Shown piece by piece: positions 15,101-29,772 of a stretch of 64,000 nucleotides of DNA. Both the position numbers and the translations under genes were made by a program. The notes below the pieces were generated by a model. That model searched no databases and was not told the origin of the DNA. It saw nothing but the letters and a program-made list of their open reading frames with translations. The first letter of the stretch is position 1; each line of letters opens with the position of its first letter. Location: contig NC_133900.1 in NCBI RefSeq assembly GCF_964199755.1, positions 17,127,201-17,191,200 on the forward strand, given 5' to 3'. This DNA comes from Larus michahellis. Lineage: Eukaryota > Chordata > Aves > Charadriiformes > Laridae.

Positions 15101-18100
15101 CATAGGCTCAGCCATGCATTTCATTCCGCACTGCTGTGCAGAAAGTAAATGTAACGATTGCTTCCCTTTTTCTTTCATGCAGCTTGTGTAGTATGATAAA
15201 TAAATTTACTGTGTTCCTGATTACTGCTGCCACCTGGTAGAGTTACTTTCGCAGTGGAAGTGTTTTATATTATAAGGTTCAGCATTTTCTTGATGGTTCG
15301 TGACAGAGGTTGTAGTGCAGCCAACTCACTTGTTTTTTGAAGAGCTGGATGCAAGAGGCTGCTTATGGACTTTCATCCCTGTCTCCTCCCAAGAGAACAT
15401 GAAGATGAATTTTTTTTCCTTTTTTTAATTTGGTTTCTCTGTTTTTCACACATAATCTACGTACTGGGAGTAACAGTAGAGTTACCAATTTCAGTGTACA
15501 CAAGTTATTTGCTTCAAAATGAGGATCTGCTAAATTTTGATCCATGAAATCTGTCTGAATGTTGGGTTGGGTTTTTTTATTTGCTATTGGATATATATTG
15601 AAAAAATTCATGACTGATAGTCTGCTGAAGTGGTGCTTTATATGTCTAGAAAACTCTACCCGAATAAGCAGGAGTTTAAGAGCTCTGTGAGAACTGAATA
15701 GCAATCCAATAGTTGATGCCTTAAACACAGCAAACAGGTATCTCTTAAAGGGTATATTACCTGCTCATTAAGCTCTGAAACATAGATAGACTCTCTGGTG
15801 TAAGGTAACTGAGCGAAGAATATATGAATTAAAAGAAATGACACAACAGCAGTGGAAAAAATCCTGCTTATTTTATTCTGACATGCAAATTACCCCATTT
15901 TTGGAGACATACCTGAGAGCGGAGTTGGCTCAAATTGAGTTCACTCACAAAAGCGCAGAAGAAGAAGATATTTCACTGAAGTGTAAGTCTAGCGAGATCA
16001 GTCTCTCACTGTACTAACGTATCACTTCTTCCTATCTACAGCTCAGACTGGCTCAGCCAGCTTTGTGCTTCGAGAGAGTTTTACTGAAAATGTGAAATGC
16101 TACTTGTGTGAGGTTTTCTGGGGGAATTAGTTTGAAATACTTAAGCACTACAAAGGTTTCTGACCTAAATGAATGGTGTAAGAGACTCAGGGGTCTCTTT
16201 TACCTTTGGCTTTTTTTTCCACATGGAGAAAACTTAGTGTAATAGTTACAATGTGCTATAACCTGTCTCTCAGAGGTCCCATTCAGAAATTTATCTTCCT
16301 CATCTTTGGCATTTAAATTTGACCACTACTTCCTGAGGAATTTAAAAGGGAAATGTTGAGATGTTCATAGTTTAAGTGCATGCAGATGTCAAATTGCTTT
16401 GTGAATGATATTCAACATCGTTAGTGGAAAAAAAATAAATCCTAGGATAGAAATCAGTGAAGAATGAGATTGGTTGGTGTTTTTTCTTTTTTCATACGTT
16501 TTCCTGAAAGTTGTTGAAAAACACATCTTAGAAAACTTCCCTCTAATCTGAAAGCAGGGAATTTAAGGAGCACAATCTGGTCTTTTGTCTTTATTTTTTT
16601 GTTGTTGTTGTGGTTTGTTTTTTTTTAATATGAGTGGGTGGTCTAAAACAAAAGAAAAAAATTAAAGCAAAAATAAAGAAAACAACTTTTTTCTCTCCAG
16701 AGTTGAAGTATGTCTGAAAAGGGCTTATGCAAACTCATGGTGGAGATGTGTTCTGGCAATTCAAATGGTGATAATTCAGATGCAACTTTTGTGTCAAGAA
16801 ACCTCGGGACTGGAGCTGTAGTCGACGCTTCGTGGCCTGCAGGCGGATGGTGTTTGTTGGGGAACCGTGGAGAACTGCTGTGGTGGTGGCATTGAGCTGG
16901 TGGTATACAGCAGTTAATGAGGTAACAGGAATGACTACTTTGTTGTGAAAAGAAATGTTCCTAGAAGAGAAAGGTGAATTATACTGACTCGGTACTAACC
17001 ACAGACCTCTATTCTCACTTTTTTCTGCTAGAAAAAGACTTTGTGTTTTTTCTTTCCCGTAACTTTTAGTTGGGAGCGCACCAAGGGAACATGTCAGGTT
17101 ATCACAGAAAGGCTTTCAACATGAAGAAGTATGTAACTAATTGATTAAATTATCCAAACCTGGAAAACCGGTGAGATACATTAGTTACAATGTTTGTTTT
17201 TCCAATTTTCTTGCCATACTCAGCCAACTTACTGCGTGTGAACAGTAATTCTACAATTGGGCCAAACCGTGATGTCATTAATGTTTTGGAGATGTAGATG
17301 AAGGTGAAAGCTGGCCAGCTGGTGGGACGAGGCTGCACCATGTCCCAAAGCAGAGGTGCTGCGTTGTGCCTTGGTGGAGGTGTGTCACTCTGAAGGCTGC
17401 TTTTTAGTGTGATTCACCCAAAGCGTTTCTCTTGTACTTCTGTTTGCAATGGCCTTGGAAGCTAAGCCAAAGGGGTTTTTCTGACCGAACAGGTTTTGTT
17501 GATATACGCACACTGGGGATGGGAGAGAATGCAGAGATAAGTGCGCAACAACCAAATTGTGTAAATGAACAGTTGTGCCCCTGAGTTGTTCCAGCGGTTC
17601 TGTGATTTAGTACTCTCTGCTTCGAGTGAGATTTACTACGCAGTCTGCATCCTCAGAGTCTGTAGCACAGAATTTCATTGTGCTAGATGCATCTGTTAAA
17701 TACTTCCAGCTTCCTTTATGCATTATTCCAAAAGGAGGGAAATATATAGAATAGGATAAAAAAAAAAAGGTTTTATTGCAGAATAGAAAGAAAGGAGGAT
17801 TAAAAAAATGGAAAGAAAGAAACCGGTATTTGCTAGTTGGCTGTTCATGTTAATCCTCTTTAACACACACGTGACTTCAGCTGGAAAACCTCTCGCATTT
17901 TTCAATCTGTTGTGGAGCAGTGAGCTTAGTGACAGTCATAAGAACATTTGAAAACCTCTAAGCAGTTTCTAGCCCTCTCGGTGTCACTCTCAGACTCTTT
18001 GGCTGGCAGACTGGTACTGCTCAGAGACCTAGGACCAAATGATAAATACTAACCCTGCTTCTATATATTTCAAATAGTCTGTTGTACCATGGTTCAAAAT

Positions 18101-21100
18101 GACATGTCAGAAATTGATGTGTGGATTTTAATGCCATTTTTGAAAAGAGACTTAAACAGGTTTTTAGTTCCAAAGTGGAATTTAATAATTTGTAGCATGT
18201 GCCACAAAAAACATACCCTGGAATTCCCTGATTTCAGATGGCAAGATATTTCAGAGAAGGTCCTACAAGTCCTGAAAGGACAAAGCAGAGCATAATTATG
18301 AAGGCTCGCCCTCTCAAATGACCGTAGAGGTAATAAATTAAAAAAAAAAAGAAAAAAGTAGTACAATAAATCATTTTGTCTCTCGTGCTGTCAAAGTTGG
18401 AGTAGGTTCATACATTGCCATTTGCAGTACTTATGCAGATTAATTTTAGATGTCTCAAGGAGCTGGATTTTACTACCATATATGCCCAGAGCTACAGACA
18501 CGAGGTTATTTCAGTTGTTTTTTCTTTACGGGGAGGTATCTTAAATGGATTATCAGGAAATATGTGCTTACTGAGAACACTTTCACCAACAATTATAGCT
18601 CATAAGGCTTGACAGTATGGAGAAACTATATGACAACGGTTTTAGACCTTAAAATAAAAGCTCTGACAACCCAGAAGAAAGATCAAAATGCTAGAAAAGA
18701 AAGAAAATGGTCAGGTTTGGGTTCCCCCCCCCCATTAATTTTTCTCTATTATCTAAACATAAAAACTGAAAAGAAGAGCTGACTGCCTGAAATGCTACTG
18801 TACGCTGTGCTCGAGTGGAGTTTATTTTTATCTCTTTGGTGGTATCATACTGTCTTTATTTTGCCTAAATTTTTAACACAGGGATACTGATGAACTTTAC
18901 TGATGATTCCTTTGATATTGTAAGAAATGAGATATGTAACTGTCTGGAAACACCAAACAAGTCATTCAGCTCTTCACAGATCTCATCAATTATGAGAGCT
19001 TGGATTTGCTGTGTATAAATGCTTCGGTTAGATTTGTTGCCAATAAATGTTGTAAATCTATAGAAATGGAATGAACGGTGAAACATGGAGAATATATCTG
19101 AAAAGCTCTATTTTGCATGATGATTGTGGGATGAGATATCACGAATATGTGTGAAGGATGTATTTTACCATACCAAGGTATTATCCTTAAATCAAATTTT
19201 GATTAATTGATGCTGACAGACTCTTCTTCCTACTTGGTTTCCAGGTCCTAGCTAGTATTAATGAGTGCAATGGAAATCTTAATACCGCGTTTTATAAATA
19301 TAAATGTGTCAGTTACGGTTTCATACACAGCTTCTTTGTTAACTCAAAAGGTCATCTGTAAAATTCACATGTGCATGTTAATTTCAAAGGTATTTCTTTT
19401 TTCCTTGTAAAATGATACAGTGAGAATGATTAAAAAGCATCCTGGAAACTGAGACGACATAAGCAGAGGGAAAGCCCTTTGGGGATGGGACCCCGAGAAG
19501 CCTGGGAATCTGGTCCACAAATCCTACTGCCACGAAAATTCTGATGGCAGGTAGTAAAACTCAGTGTGAATGTTGAATTGTATTTGAAATAATTTTTTTA
19601 AAATGAAGGAACAGTAAAGCAGTGTATAACCGCACTTAGGTAAACCTCACACCAGGTGACATTTGAAAGACAAAACTTTAAAGGGACAACACATGAATGG
19701 AAGCAGCCAGGCAGGCTGGGGGAGTGGCCATCAATTTATGCACACAACTGCATTTTCAACATAATTAGCTGTCTAATTGAGCATTATAATTTAACTGACA
19801 CATTTAAACATGTAATTTATTTGAATGCACACTGCTTGTAATCTGTTTATAATGTTTTGCTCTTCAGGACGCTGTCAGACTCTAGAAGATGCAAATATCC
19901 TTCTGATGAACAGAAAAAGAACCAAAAGGAATATATTGAGGAGCCCTGAATGCAGATAAATTTCTGTAATTTCAAATCAGAAGAGGAGTATGGAAGCAGA
20001 AAAGCCATGCAGATAAAGTTAAGTACTGAGCATAAATGTAACCAGCATCTTAATTTTTAAATACCAGAGATGTTGTACTGCACTTCATGTTATCAGGTTA
20101 CTGTGCAAAGCTGACTGGCAGCTAGGTAGGAAAGAGATTTTGGTTACCAAGACGTTTAAATTGCACATCTGTCTTCTCTAGAGGAAAGAAGCATCTGTTT
20201 CTTAACTTGATAGATGTTGCCAATAGGTCAAAGTCTATGTAGGGGCAGATTCTGAACCTGAAGTTGATAGGCTACGCTACAAGGTGGCCACTGAAATAGA
20301 GGGATTTTTTTAATTCTGTGCTGATCGTGCTGGAGTGGGGCTGGTACCTGCCTGCCATTTTGGCTGCTCTTTCTCTCTTGCAGTCCTGAGAGCAACGCCT
20401 CGGGTATGGCTAGCTCTTTTCATATCTGAACAGGGACAAGGGCAATTCCTAGGCCCTGCTAAAATACACACAGAGAGTAGCCTGTCAACCGGTTGCAGAG
20501 AAGGGAGATGATAGTCCCTTCATTCATGCTTGCGTACTCCCTGGTGTGCCAAAATGTTCACTTTCTGGGTGATAGCTAAGCACCTGGACATTTTATTTTC
20601 AAGGAAAAAACAAACCGATGCATATTTGATTTTGTTCCCAGATTTTTATTTTTTTATTTTTTACTTTCAGGCTTTATATGCTGAACAAAATAGTTGCAGG
20701 TTTCCTTTTAACCCAGTAAACTTTTGTACTGTTACACCTCATTATGTATTTTGTGGTGCTGAGTTCTGAATCTGCTGCTTCAATTACAGAAACTGCCAAC
20801 AGACATATGAGAATCCAGAATATAGAGGCTGAATCACTCCTGCTTTTTAGCTTTGGAATTACTTTTGCATACTCTGACAATTTCCCCTTACAAACCAAGT
20901 CAGTGATAGCTACGGTTATGGAATGTAAGAAAGCTAATGCAAAAATTTACTGCCAAAATAGAGAAGAAAACAACTTTTTCAAATCAGAGGTTGACACAAT
21001 TCCTGGCTTTTCTCCCCACCTTTCTCTCTGCTCTCCACCCTCCCAAGTCAGTGATTATCAGAATTGGAGAAGAGGAAGCAAATGCAAGGCCATGCGAGAG

Positions 21101-24100
21101 AAAATAAAAATGTATGGGTCTTTTACCCCAAGGAGTTGCAGCTTTCTTTGACAAGACATATTGGCATATTGTGATTTCATGTTATATGAATTTATTATGC
21201 TCAGTGTAGCATAAGAGGTTATGGGGGACGTTCTGCCCCTGGTGTACGTGAGGTGAGGAGTTTTAGCTTCAATCTTTAGCCTAAGTGATTGAAAATGGCA
21301 TTTGTATTGTTTGTTTAAATCAAAAGAAAATGTATGGACCAAGCAGATAATACATTGCACTTCTTGGAGTGGGAAGATTACTTCATTTTCAGATTGAACA
21401 AGATGAATTCGCTTATTAGGAGATCCTGAAGCTTATAGAGGTAGATTTCGTATATGTGGGTAGATAATGTTAGGGTGGGGTAAGTTCACTAGATGAAATT
21501 AAAACAGGGTATGTAAAAAGCTCTCCCAAATCTTGGGGAAAGCCATCTGTCACTGTGGCTCCGCTGTATTGATGCAGAAGTTCCAAAATACATGGTTGCA
21601 CGTGCGTGCCATGCAGAAGACAAGAGGAACAGGAACCGTTCCAGGAAAACTGGACTTTGTACCCTTCGTGGGGAGATGAAGGGAGAGTTTGGAAGACGGA
21701 CAGTGGCTCACAGCATCATTTCTCATTTCCAGTTCTCTGACAGAGTAATTGTCAGGAGGATAAATTTCTATTTTGTCCCCCAGTGCGTCCAGAATAGCTT
21801 TTGTCAGGAGAAGCAATATTAGAAATATAATGTGAAATACATTCTGTAAAATAAAATTCTTTACTACTTTGACCTTTCAGTCCTTTGCACTGTGCTTCAT
21901 GGTGATATCCTCCATTCTGTGAAGATTAGCAAGGCTGTCTGTACGAAGAGGAGAGCCCATCAAAAAACTCTCTACTCTGGCTACAGGATCTGTTGGTACT
22001 TTTTGGTACTTTGACTGTTAGTGCCTCTTCTGTTGTTCCTTGATGATAAAAGGAGCAATGAAGCCATTCCCATAGCAGAAGAATAAAAATCTCTGGATTA
22101 AACTGCTTTGCGTAGTGTAGGTTTACCCAAACTATCTGGGATAATGGTGGGTACCTGGATCAATGAGTGAGTTCTACGTTATTCATCGAGATTCACTGAG
22201 ACATGGGAGTTCATTGCCCCCTGGAAAGGGGCATGGAAAAATATGGAAAAATAAGAGGAAATTCTGAATGATTCCTACTTTAGCTCAGAATTTAGAAAGT
22301 GCGCTTTTAGTGAGAGAAAAGGTGAGAAATAAAGATGAAAAATGAATAAAGCAATATCTAATGGCAAGATATCCCTCATGTACCAAACTCATTACTGTCA
22401 TGTCTGAGGAAGTCCCTTTAAATCTATGTTGTTTTCAGAAAACTGAATTGGGGTATTTTCCCTAGTTTCTCTGAAAGGGTTTAATAAATGGAAGTTAGTT
22501 AATTATTAATAAAAAAATATACCCAGACAATAAGCATCATCTCTCTGCTTAGACTATATGCCTCTCCAAATAAACATTTATTCCAATTTTTTGTTTAAAT
22601 TAAGAATAAGTAAAAGCTTGCATTGTGTAACTTGAATAGGAATCAATACAGGGAGCCCCCTGATTTAAATTTCTGTGGCACTTGGACCTATTCTCTGGTA
22701 AGCGTTCACATGACTTACAGTGCAGCACCTTTCTGTAGTCCCTCTTTGAGCCTTCTGTCTGCAGGAGGAGTACCTTTTACAGGGAGATATTGTGCTACTG
22801 GAAAATGACGATAGTTAACTTCATGTACTGTTTTTACTCGAGTACAGTTTGTACTTTGGCCCATAAAGCTGATGGGGTACCCGTAATGGAGATGTTTATA
22901 TACTCAGGATTGTATACTTAAGGGGAAGGTCCCCTCTGTGTGTGACAGGTTATGCACTGGGCAGGATTTGCTTTTGCTGTAGAGACAGCTGACTATATAC
23001 ATTTTCTACTCTATGGATTGGCTCCAAATTTCAGTGGAACGTATGCAGGAGAGGAGCAGGAATCTTTTGTCCCATTGAACCCCTCTCTGTGGCAAGCATT
23101 CTGGACCCTCTGGAAAAGCAGTATTGCTTATATCAATTTTTTTTTTTTTAAGGCAAAAGTCCTCAAAGGGTTCTGTTATAGAGTCCTCTCAACTCTCCTC
23201 CTTGAAGTGCAAACAAGATACTAACAAAGAAGAAAAACCGCTGAAATTAGTGTCTGATTTGATGTAAAAGAGCCTATGATAGAAGTGGGGGCATTTGGTA
23301 GAAGAGCTTTCTGTTTTAGTCTTTGGACTAGATTAAATGTGGGAGGGATGGAAAAAGGCTAGAATTTGGTACACAGGAGGGGGTTGAGCTGTTGGTCGTT
23401 TGTAAGCTTATACGTGAAGCATGAATTTGAAATGAAGTTAGAAATCCATGTCACTACTTTTTGTTGTCCTGGAGACTTTTAAGGCTCTGGATAACCTGTA
23501 ACCTCCCTGCAGATGCGGTGAGGAGGGAGCGGGCAGATTTCTGACATGGTAACTGATTCACACAAAATGTTAAAGTCTGGGGTAGACAAGAGAGAGATCC
23601 CCTTCTCATGCCCACACAATGCGTGTGTCTGCTTTACATTGGCTTCATAATCTCCTTACTAGTATCACAAAACATGATAAAATTACGAAGCTTGAATAGG
23701 CAGTGTCTCTGAAGAATATATTGTGAGTGTAGAAAAGAGGAACTTCGCTTTCAAAGAGGAAACAGAGGCTGAGCTCAGCACTAAGATCCTTCTTTCTATT
23801 GAAATGCGGGAATAATATATGGAGCTGCACTAGCACAAACTGCTGAAGCGCCTTGGCAGTGCTCCAAACGAGTGCTCTTTCTGATGGAGTTTTTAATACT
23901 TCAAGAAGACATAGTATGCGCATTTAGATGCCAATAAAATGATTCCCTGTAGGATCCATAGACCGCATTTCAATGCTAATTTACGATGACAGCGTGAATG
24001 ATTGACCATCAATCACCAGCGAAGCGTTTCTGCACACATGTGCTTTTGGTTTTCTGCAGTTTAATCCCTTCTTGTGGTAAACTCTGTCACCGCTTCAACC

Positions 24101-27100
24101 CTTGATTGAGACTCTTCCGTCCGTCTCTCTCGATGCACGTGCTGTACCGTTGCTGCTGATGCTAAAGAAGCCCTAACCACCTGGCAGTTTATTGACTGGA
24201 GCCTGACCTTATTGCGTTCGTGACCTGCAAGAGGCCGCAGCCAAGACTTGTTTTGGTCTCCAGACAAAAAGCTACATAGAATGAACCAAAAGAGAAATCC
24301 ATAGATGCAGCTATTGCTGCGGCTGGCAATTGAGAGAGGAATGAAAAGGGAAATAAAAATCCCATTACAATTATTCTTGGGTAAGAGCGTAGTTTTCTGC
24401 TTCAGAAAAAATCAAATAACTTTGAATGTATGCTCCATCTAGCCTAAGTTGTATGCTACTGGAGGGGAATGAGCTTGCTAAACCTGCCAGAAAAGAAGGG
24501 TGACCTTCTGTTACAGGTGAGAGTAAGGAACTGGAGTTCAGATTAAGACAAGTGATCTGAAAGATTTCCACATAGAGTGGTCGGTAAATTAAAACTTTGC
24601 TTAAATTTGTGACATTCCCCTTTCCAAGATTTTGGAAAGATTATGTTGGTAACAGAATTCATTGGCTGAATCTGTCTGTCACACTTGTGATTTGGGATAA
24701 GTATCATTAGCCCTTTTAAAAAAAGAATGATTTGTTTCATAGCAGAAAAACATGATTCACATAAAGTGCAGGGCCTGGCCAAGTAGAGGAGTCGACAAAT
24801 GCCCCAGGATCCTGTTTCTTGTATACATGATACTGTATAAACTGTATGAAAAATACAATAAAAGCAAACAGGGAGTAATTGAACAGCCAAGCCTAAATTT
24901 GATAATCTAGGTAGTTGTATTATTTCTTCACGTTATAAGCTTTTTATCTAGTGTGAAGAATTCTCATCAGGAAAATGGAGAATAAGCTAGGAAAAAATGT
25001 TCGCTGTGCTGTCTGTCTCTATCTTGATTTTTTTATTAATTTTTTTTTAGAAATCCTATTTTTTTTTTTTTTCAGAAGTACTGATTAATTCTGTTCACAT
25101 GCCCAGCCTAGCCTTAGACAGCTCAAGTAAAATCCTGACTCCCTGAAGCCGACAGCAATCTCACCATTGTGCCAGGTATCTGGCACAGGCAGTTTTGACA
25201 GAAATTTACCCTGAGGTCTTGATTTCTTGAAAGCTGTGGGGTATTCAATGTTTGCATCTAAAAGCTGAGGAACGATAACATAGGGACTCTGAAAATTTTT
25301 GCCTTATTCTGATGATGAGAAGTGCAAACACAGAAAACTCAAGAATAATATTTATGTACAGCATTGCTTAGGTTCTAACTGCATATATCCTGAACGTGAA
25401 AAATAAGATGGTGTAAAACACAGTAACGTTTTCAGATACACAGGTCTTCAGTAAGAATTGGATTTCTCTCATGTGGAGCTTTCTTGCTTGGTAGCAGGTG
25501 CTAATGATTCTTGTCTGCTTTAAAAAAAAATAAAAATAAATCATTAAAGTGTCAAACTGTCATCCGAAATCATCATGCTTTTTGGAATAAAGCTTTAATA
25601 GTGAGAAAAATAGGAGGCATTTCTGGAATTCCCCCCCCTTTTTTTTTTTTCTTTTCCATCTGAAAGTTGACTGGCAGCTATCAGCAAATTGGAGACAAGG
25701 AAACTTTCAGAAGTATTTGCCTTCTAAAATGCTATCGTTGTCTGCAGTCGTCTTGGAACCAGACTTCTATTTGCTGGCTGCATAGGCATTTTGTTGGAAG
25801 CTTTTCGCTGAAAATACAAGAAATAACATTTGAATTGCTCTTGGATTTCTTATAGGATTTTGTCTTATTTTTTAATCCTCTGAGCTGCATGCGTGTTTCA
25901 TTCCTTCTCATATTTTGTTTTTCTTCTAAATATCTTCTTTGTATCCGGCACAAAGTGGAATGCAAAATAATTAAGCAAGTAATTTGTGAGTCTCTGACTT
26001 CAAAATAACACTCCCCCCAACATTCTCAGTAATTCCATTTTTAGCTTTGACCTGTAGTAGAGGCAATAACAAATTGTTTTTGTCTTCTCACAGTTCTAGT
26101 TTTGCATTATAACTTAAAAACCCATCCCAATCTACTGAGATTTTTTGTATGCTTTGTGATGATACTATTCTCACTTAATTGGCAATGACACCTTGGTTTT
26201 TAAATTACTTTAGATTATTTTTTTCCCCTCAATGCTATCAAAGTATTTCTCAACACTACAAAAGGAGCAGAAAATCCCCAGTCAAAACTTTTCAATACTA
26301 GATTATCTACATGAAACAAATACTTTTAGGTATTTTGCCTTCCTTTGACATTTGAAACCAGACTACCGCCTTCCTACAGGGCTGCTTTCTGAGGCTCACA
26401 AACAGCTTGGCATTATACAGAGAAGACTCAGCTCGGTTTTCTAAACAACTTTTTCATGCCACGCCACCCACACGAAAGACTTTGGGGCTTTCCTCGCCTC
26501 TTCAGTCTTGATATACTTCCTTTTTGATTCCCGTGTCTCTAGTCAGTGTGCAATGTGTGGCCTGGAGGTTTGGCTTGTGACTCTCTGGATTTGCTCGATG
26601 CAATATGCTGATATACACATGCCTGGAAGGATTGACGAGGTATGCTCGCTACACCTAGAAATTAAGCAGATTTTGTGGGCTTGAGAAGTGGAAACTCAAG
26701 TCCAGGCTTGAATGTTAGGTCCTTCATTTTGCTGTGTGTGCGTTGTAGTGTTCCCGTAAAGGGGAATGCTCTGTGTGTGTGTGTTTTGTAGCATTCCCCA
26801 GGGGAAATATCCAAATTGTAGCTTCTTTGGAATTGGAGGTACAGCTGTGTCTGGGAATATGGCACAAGCTCTACTGGTGTGAAAAATGGGGGTGCTCCTG
26901 TATCAGGCACGTTCATCCTGTGAAACGCTGTAGTATTGTTTTTCCCCGTGATGCTCAAGTATTTAATTTGCTGGAGCAGTGCGGTGCAGCTGGCAGAAAG
27001 GTTACGTTATACACACCGAAAGGTCCCAGCAGCGCGGTTGGTCCTGGTGACCAGAGCCCACCGATGGCAGCAGGCACCCGGCACGGTGGCTGGCTTTTTG

Positions 27101-28400
27101 CAGGGTGTAGGCGTAGGAGGACTTGGGGGCTCTGCCAGTAAGGATTTCTGTTTTGAGCAGACATTAGATAGGCAGTTCAGGGCTGATGGTGAGATTCAAA
27201 AGCAAACCATTTCACAGTGATGATCTCGGTTATGCTTTACAACGTTTGTTCAAGGGAAAATGTCTGTGAATTGGGGGGAAAAAAAACAACCAGAGAGAAA
27301 CAATAAAAGGCTACGTACGATGCCAGCTGCCATTATAGGCTGGAGCTTTATTTTGAAAGCATCATTTTTAGAAACATTGCTTTGAATAATTTCATCAGTC
27401 TAAAGAAAATTGCACCTTATACCTTTTTGTTCTGTTTTCAGAGTGGATTTTTATGGAAGAACAGGGCTGTTCTTAGTGTTGGGCAGGTTAAGCACTGCAC
27501 TTTCGGAAAAGCTCTCTGGAAAGACGTTGAGCATCATGTGTTGCAGTTGCATAGCAATACCACGGTCTTTGCTCTGTGATGAATAATTCAAACAAAAGGG
27601 GCTGGTGGACTACAAATAATTGGAACAGATTTTGTGAGTGTACTGTATAATGGGGGGCAGCGGGCAGTAATGGGCCTTTTCCAGCTTTGTGCCCTCCTCG
27701 AGACTGGGTGATAGAGAATTCTCGTCAAATTTCGAAAATATAACAAATAGTCCCCAAACACCAAATAAGTATTCCCTATCCTGGGTAGAACTGATAGTTG
27801 GAAGTAAGGCTTGAACTCGAAGGAGGAAGAGTGCTCTTATTTTTTTGTTTATTTTTAGTGGGTAGCATTGAGAAGCGGTGTACGCAACAGTACTCACTGG
27901 GAAGGCTACAAATAGCATGATCACTAGCAAGCTGCCAGCATTTAGGAAAAGGAGTTTTCTGCATCCAGCCTTCCTTTTAATTCCCACCTTAGGAATTTCA
28001 TGGGGACTTTCACGTGGTCCTAAGCTTTGCACATGTGTTATCCCTATACCACAGAAAAAGCAAGCACCCTTTTCCCTGCGTGGGAGAGCGTTAATAGCTA
28101 TGTCCAACGGGCAAACATGCGTCCTTCTGGCTAGCGGTCAAATGAAATTTGAAGTCCGGTGTTTTTACTGAACGCAGACAGCTGCCTCGGGATTGTCTGG
28201 GAGGTTATTGAGCTTTCGGTTTGATCTTGGAACCATCTTCCTGTGCAAATGAAGGATAAGCATTAGTTAAGAATGATTACCTTAAAGTATTAGATGCTTT
28301 AAGATGTCATGTGTTTCTTCATTAAACAGCCTTTGAAAATTAAAATAAAGGTCATCAGCCCAACCCAGTTGTGTGGTTAACGCTTTTTCCTGGTTTGATT
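12101..28400. other. Intergenic DNA between the microsatellite and the SLC7A11 upstream region
   Basis: No gene is supported. The open frames present, up to about 165 codons near 27610-28107 on the minus strand, resemble no known family and have the composition of random AT-rich DNA. A perfect CARE-like 9-mer occurs at 12823-12831, but one such match is expected by chance in a window this size. C/T homopolymer runs occur at 25631-25650 and a T14 run at 25059-25072. I see no RNA gene. Confidence 0.6.
25631..25650. repeat. C8-T12 homopolymer junction
   Basis: Eight C residues are followed directly by twelve T residues, giving a pure pyrimidine tract. No retroelement body is visible next to it. 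Confidence 0.75.
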
Positions 28401-29550
28401 TGATCTGGTTGCTTACTTCAGGCAGTTATAGTCTTATTGGGGGACAGCGTATGAACTCTACATCGGAGGAAAACAATTCTGCGTAGCACAGCACCTACTC
28501 GTGGCTTTGCATGTAACCGGTGCTGTGAAAATGGGCTCGCTTTGGACTGCGCGGTGACCAGCGGAGGTCCTGCCCGCGGTCGGTCTGTGCAGTCACCTGT
28601 GGCACGGGCTGGGGGGGCAGTGGCTTCCCTGCAAGGTCGGGCACAGGGTGCAGTGACAAGGGGAGTCTGAGCTGCGCGCAGCAGCGGATGGAGGGAGAAG
28701 TAGGATGCGTTCAGAAAATAGGCAAGCGCTACCAGCGTGCAGCCAAAAGCTGCAGTCACTTTGGTTCTTACCTGCGTGCACTTAAGCCAGATAAGCTTTT
28801 TTTTTTTTATGCTTTCTTTTATCTCAGTGCAAATTATCACAGGCGAGTTATAACTGAAAATAACAAGGCTTTAAAAATACTGAAGTTTTACAGCTGCAGT
28901 GTGTTGATACTGGAGGACCTCCTCTTTCTCACATAAATTTGAAAGCACAGCAGTGCCCTGAGCTCAGCGCCCGCTTTTCAAATGATAAAATGTTGTAACT
29001 GCTATCTTTTTTTCTTTTTCCCCTCAATCCTAGGTCCTAATTAAGTAGTAACTATAAGAGCAGTAACTGCAGTAATCATTTCTCTTTGCACTGATCTAAT
29101 CTGAAGCCACGAGCAGCTGCAATACTTATGCTACGAAGGATTTTTCCCCTTTGGCATATGTTGCACAGGCTGTCCCTCGATTAGGTTACAAGTGCTTGAA
29201 GGCTATTGATTCTTGCTCTGTTTTATGAGAATACTTCTCTTTTTAACAGTTTCATTTCTCGGGTTTGAATTTTGAATGATCGGGTTGTGAAACAGAGGTA
29301 TTTACGCATCTAATTGCCTGTTTATCTGGTCAGGGAAGCTCTATGATAACACAAAATCCCCTTTCTCATCCTTGAGCCGCTGGAGATCCCGTGCTCTGGG
29401 GTGTTGTCCTCCTCCTGCCAGATCACCCACACCAGGTGGCCATAAATGTTAATAGTACTTCTTAAGGGGAAGTGTTGTTGCAGCGCTGCTTACCGACATC
29501 CCCGAAACACGCTGCATGTGTGAAAATTACTGTGCTGTGGAAATAACCCT
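28401..29550. other. Distal upstream region of SLC7A11 with a GC-rich patch
   Basis: The stretch has no supported gene. Between about 28525 and 28700 the composition changes abruptly to GC-rich with several CpGs, and then returns to AT-rich DNA. A 140-codon minus-strand open frame crosses this patch but shows no family resemblance. It is most easily explained by the low stop-codon frequency in GC-rich DNA. The patch could be a small CpG-rich regulatory element or an unrecognised insertion. Confidence 0.45.
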
Positions 29551-29577
29551 GGCTTTTCGTTAGGCTGATTTGGGTGT

Positions 29578-29590
29578 GTTGCTAGGCAAC
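29578..29590. promoter_or_regulatory. RFX-type X-box palindrome, candidate
   Basis: GTTGCTAGGCAAC is a perfect 5-bp inverted repeat (GTTGC/GCAAC) around a TAG centre. It matches the general form bound by RFX winged-helix factors. It lies about 0.5 kb upstream of the TATA-like box. Function here is inferred from the motif only. Confidence 0.4.
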
Positions 29591-29772
29591 TCGGGGCAAC
29601 AAGGGGGTAGTGTGTGTTCTTTGGGTGGGTGCAGGTCCCTATAGAGATTTCCAGGTAAGTAACATAGATGTGAGAGAGGCTGATCTACTGCGACACAAGA
29701 AGTTAAGCCCCGCAAACTTAACTTTCGTTAAGAGGTGTTTTTTCGAGAAAGAAATTGGATTAGACCCAGGGA

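Noticed and set aside
26773-28107. Overlapping open frames of 94-165 codons on both strands
   Set aside because: They have no recognisable family, no splice-linked continuation and chance-like composition. I read them as random open frames.
28418-28840. A 140-codon minus-strand open frame
   Set aside because: It spans the GC-rich patch, where stop codons are rare on compositional grounds. It has no domain, no signal peptide and no homologue I recognise.
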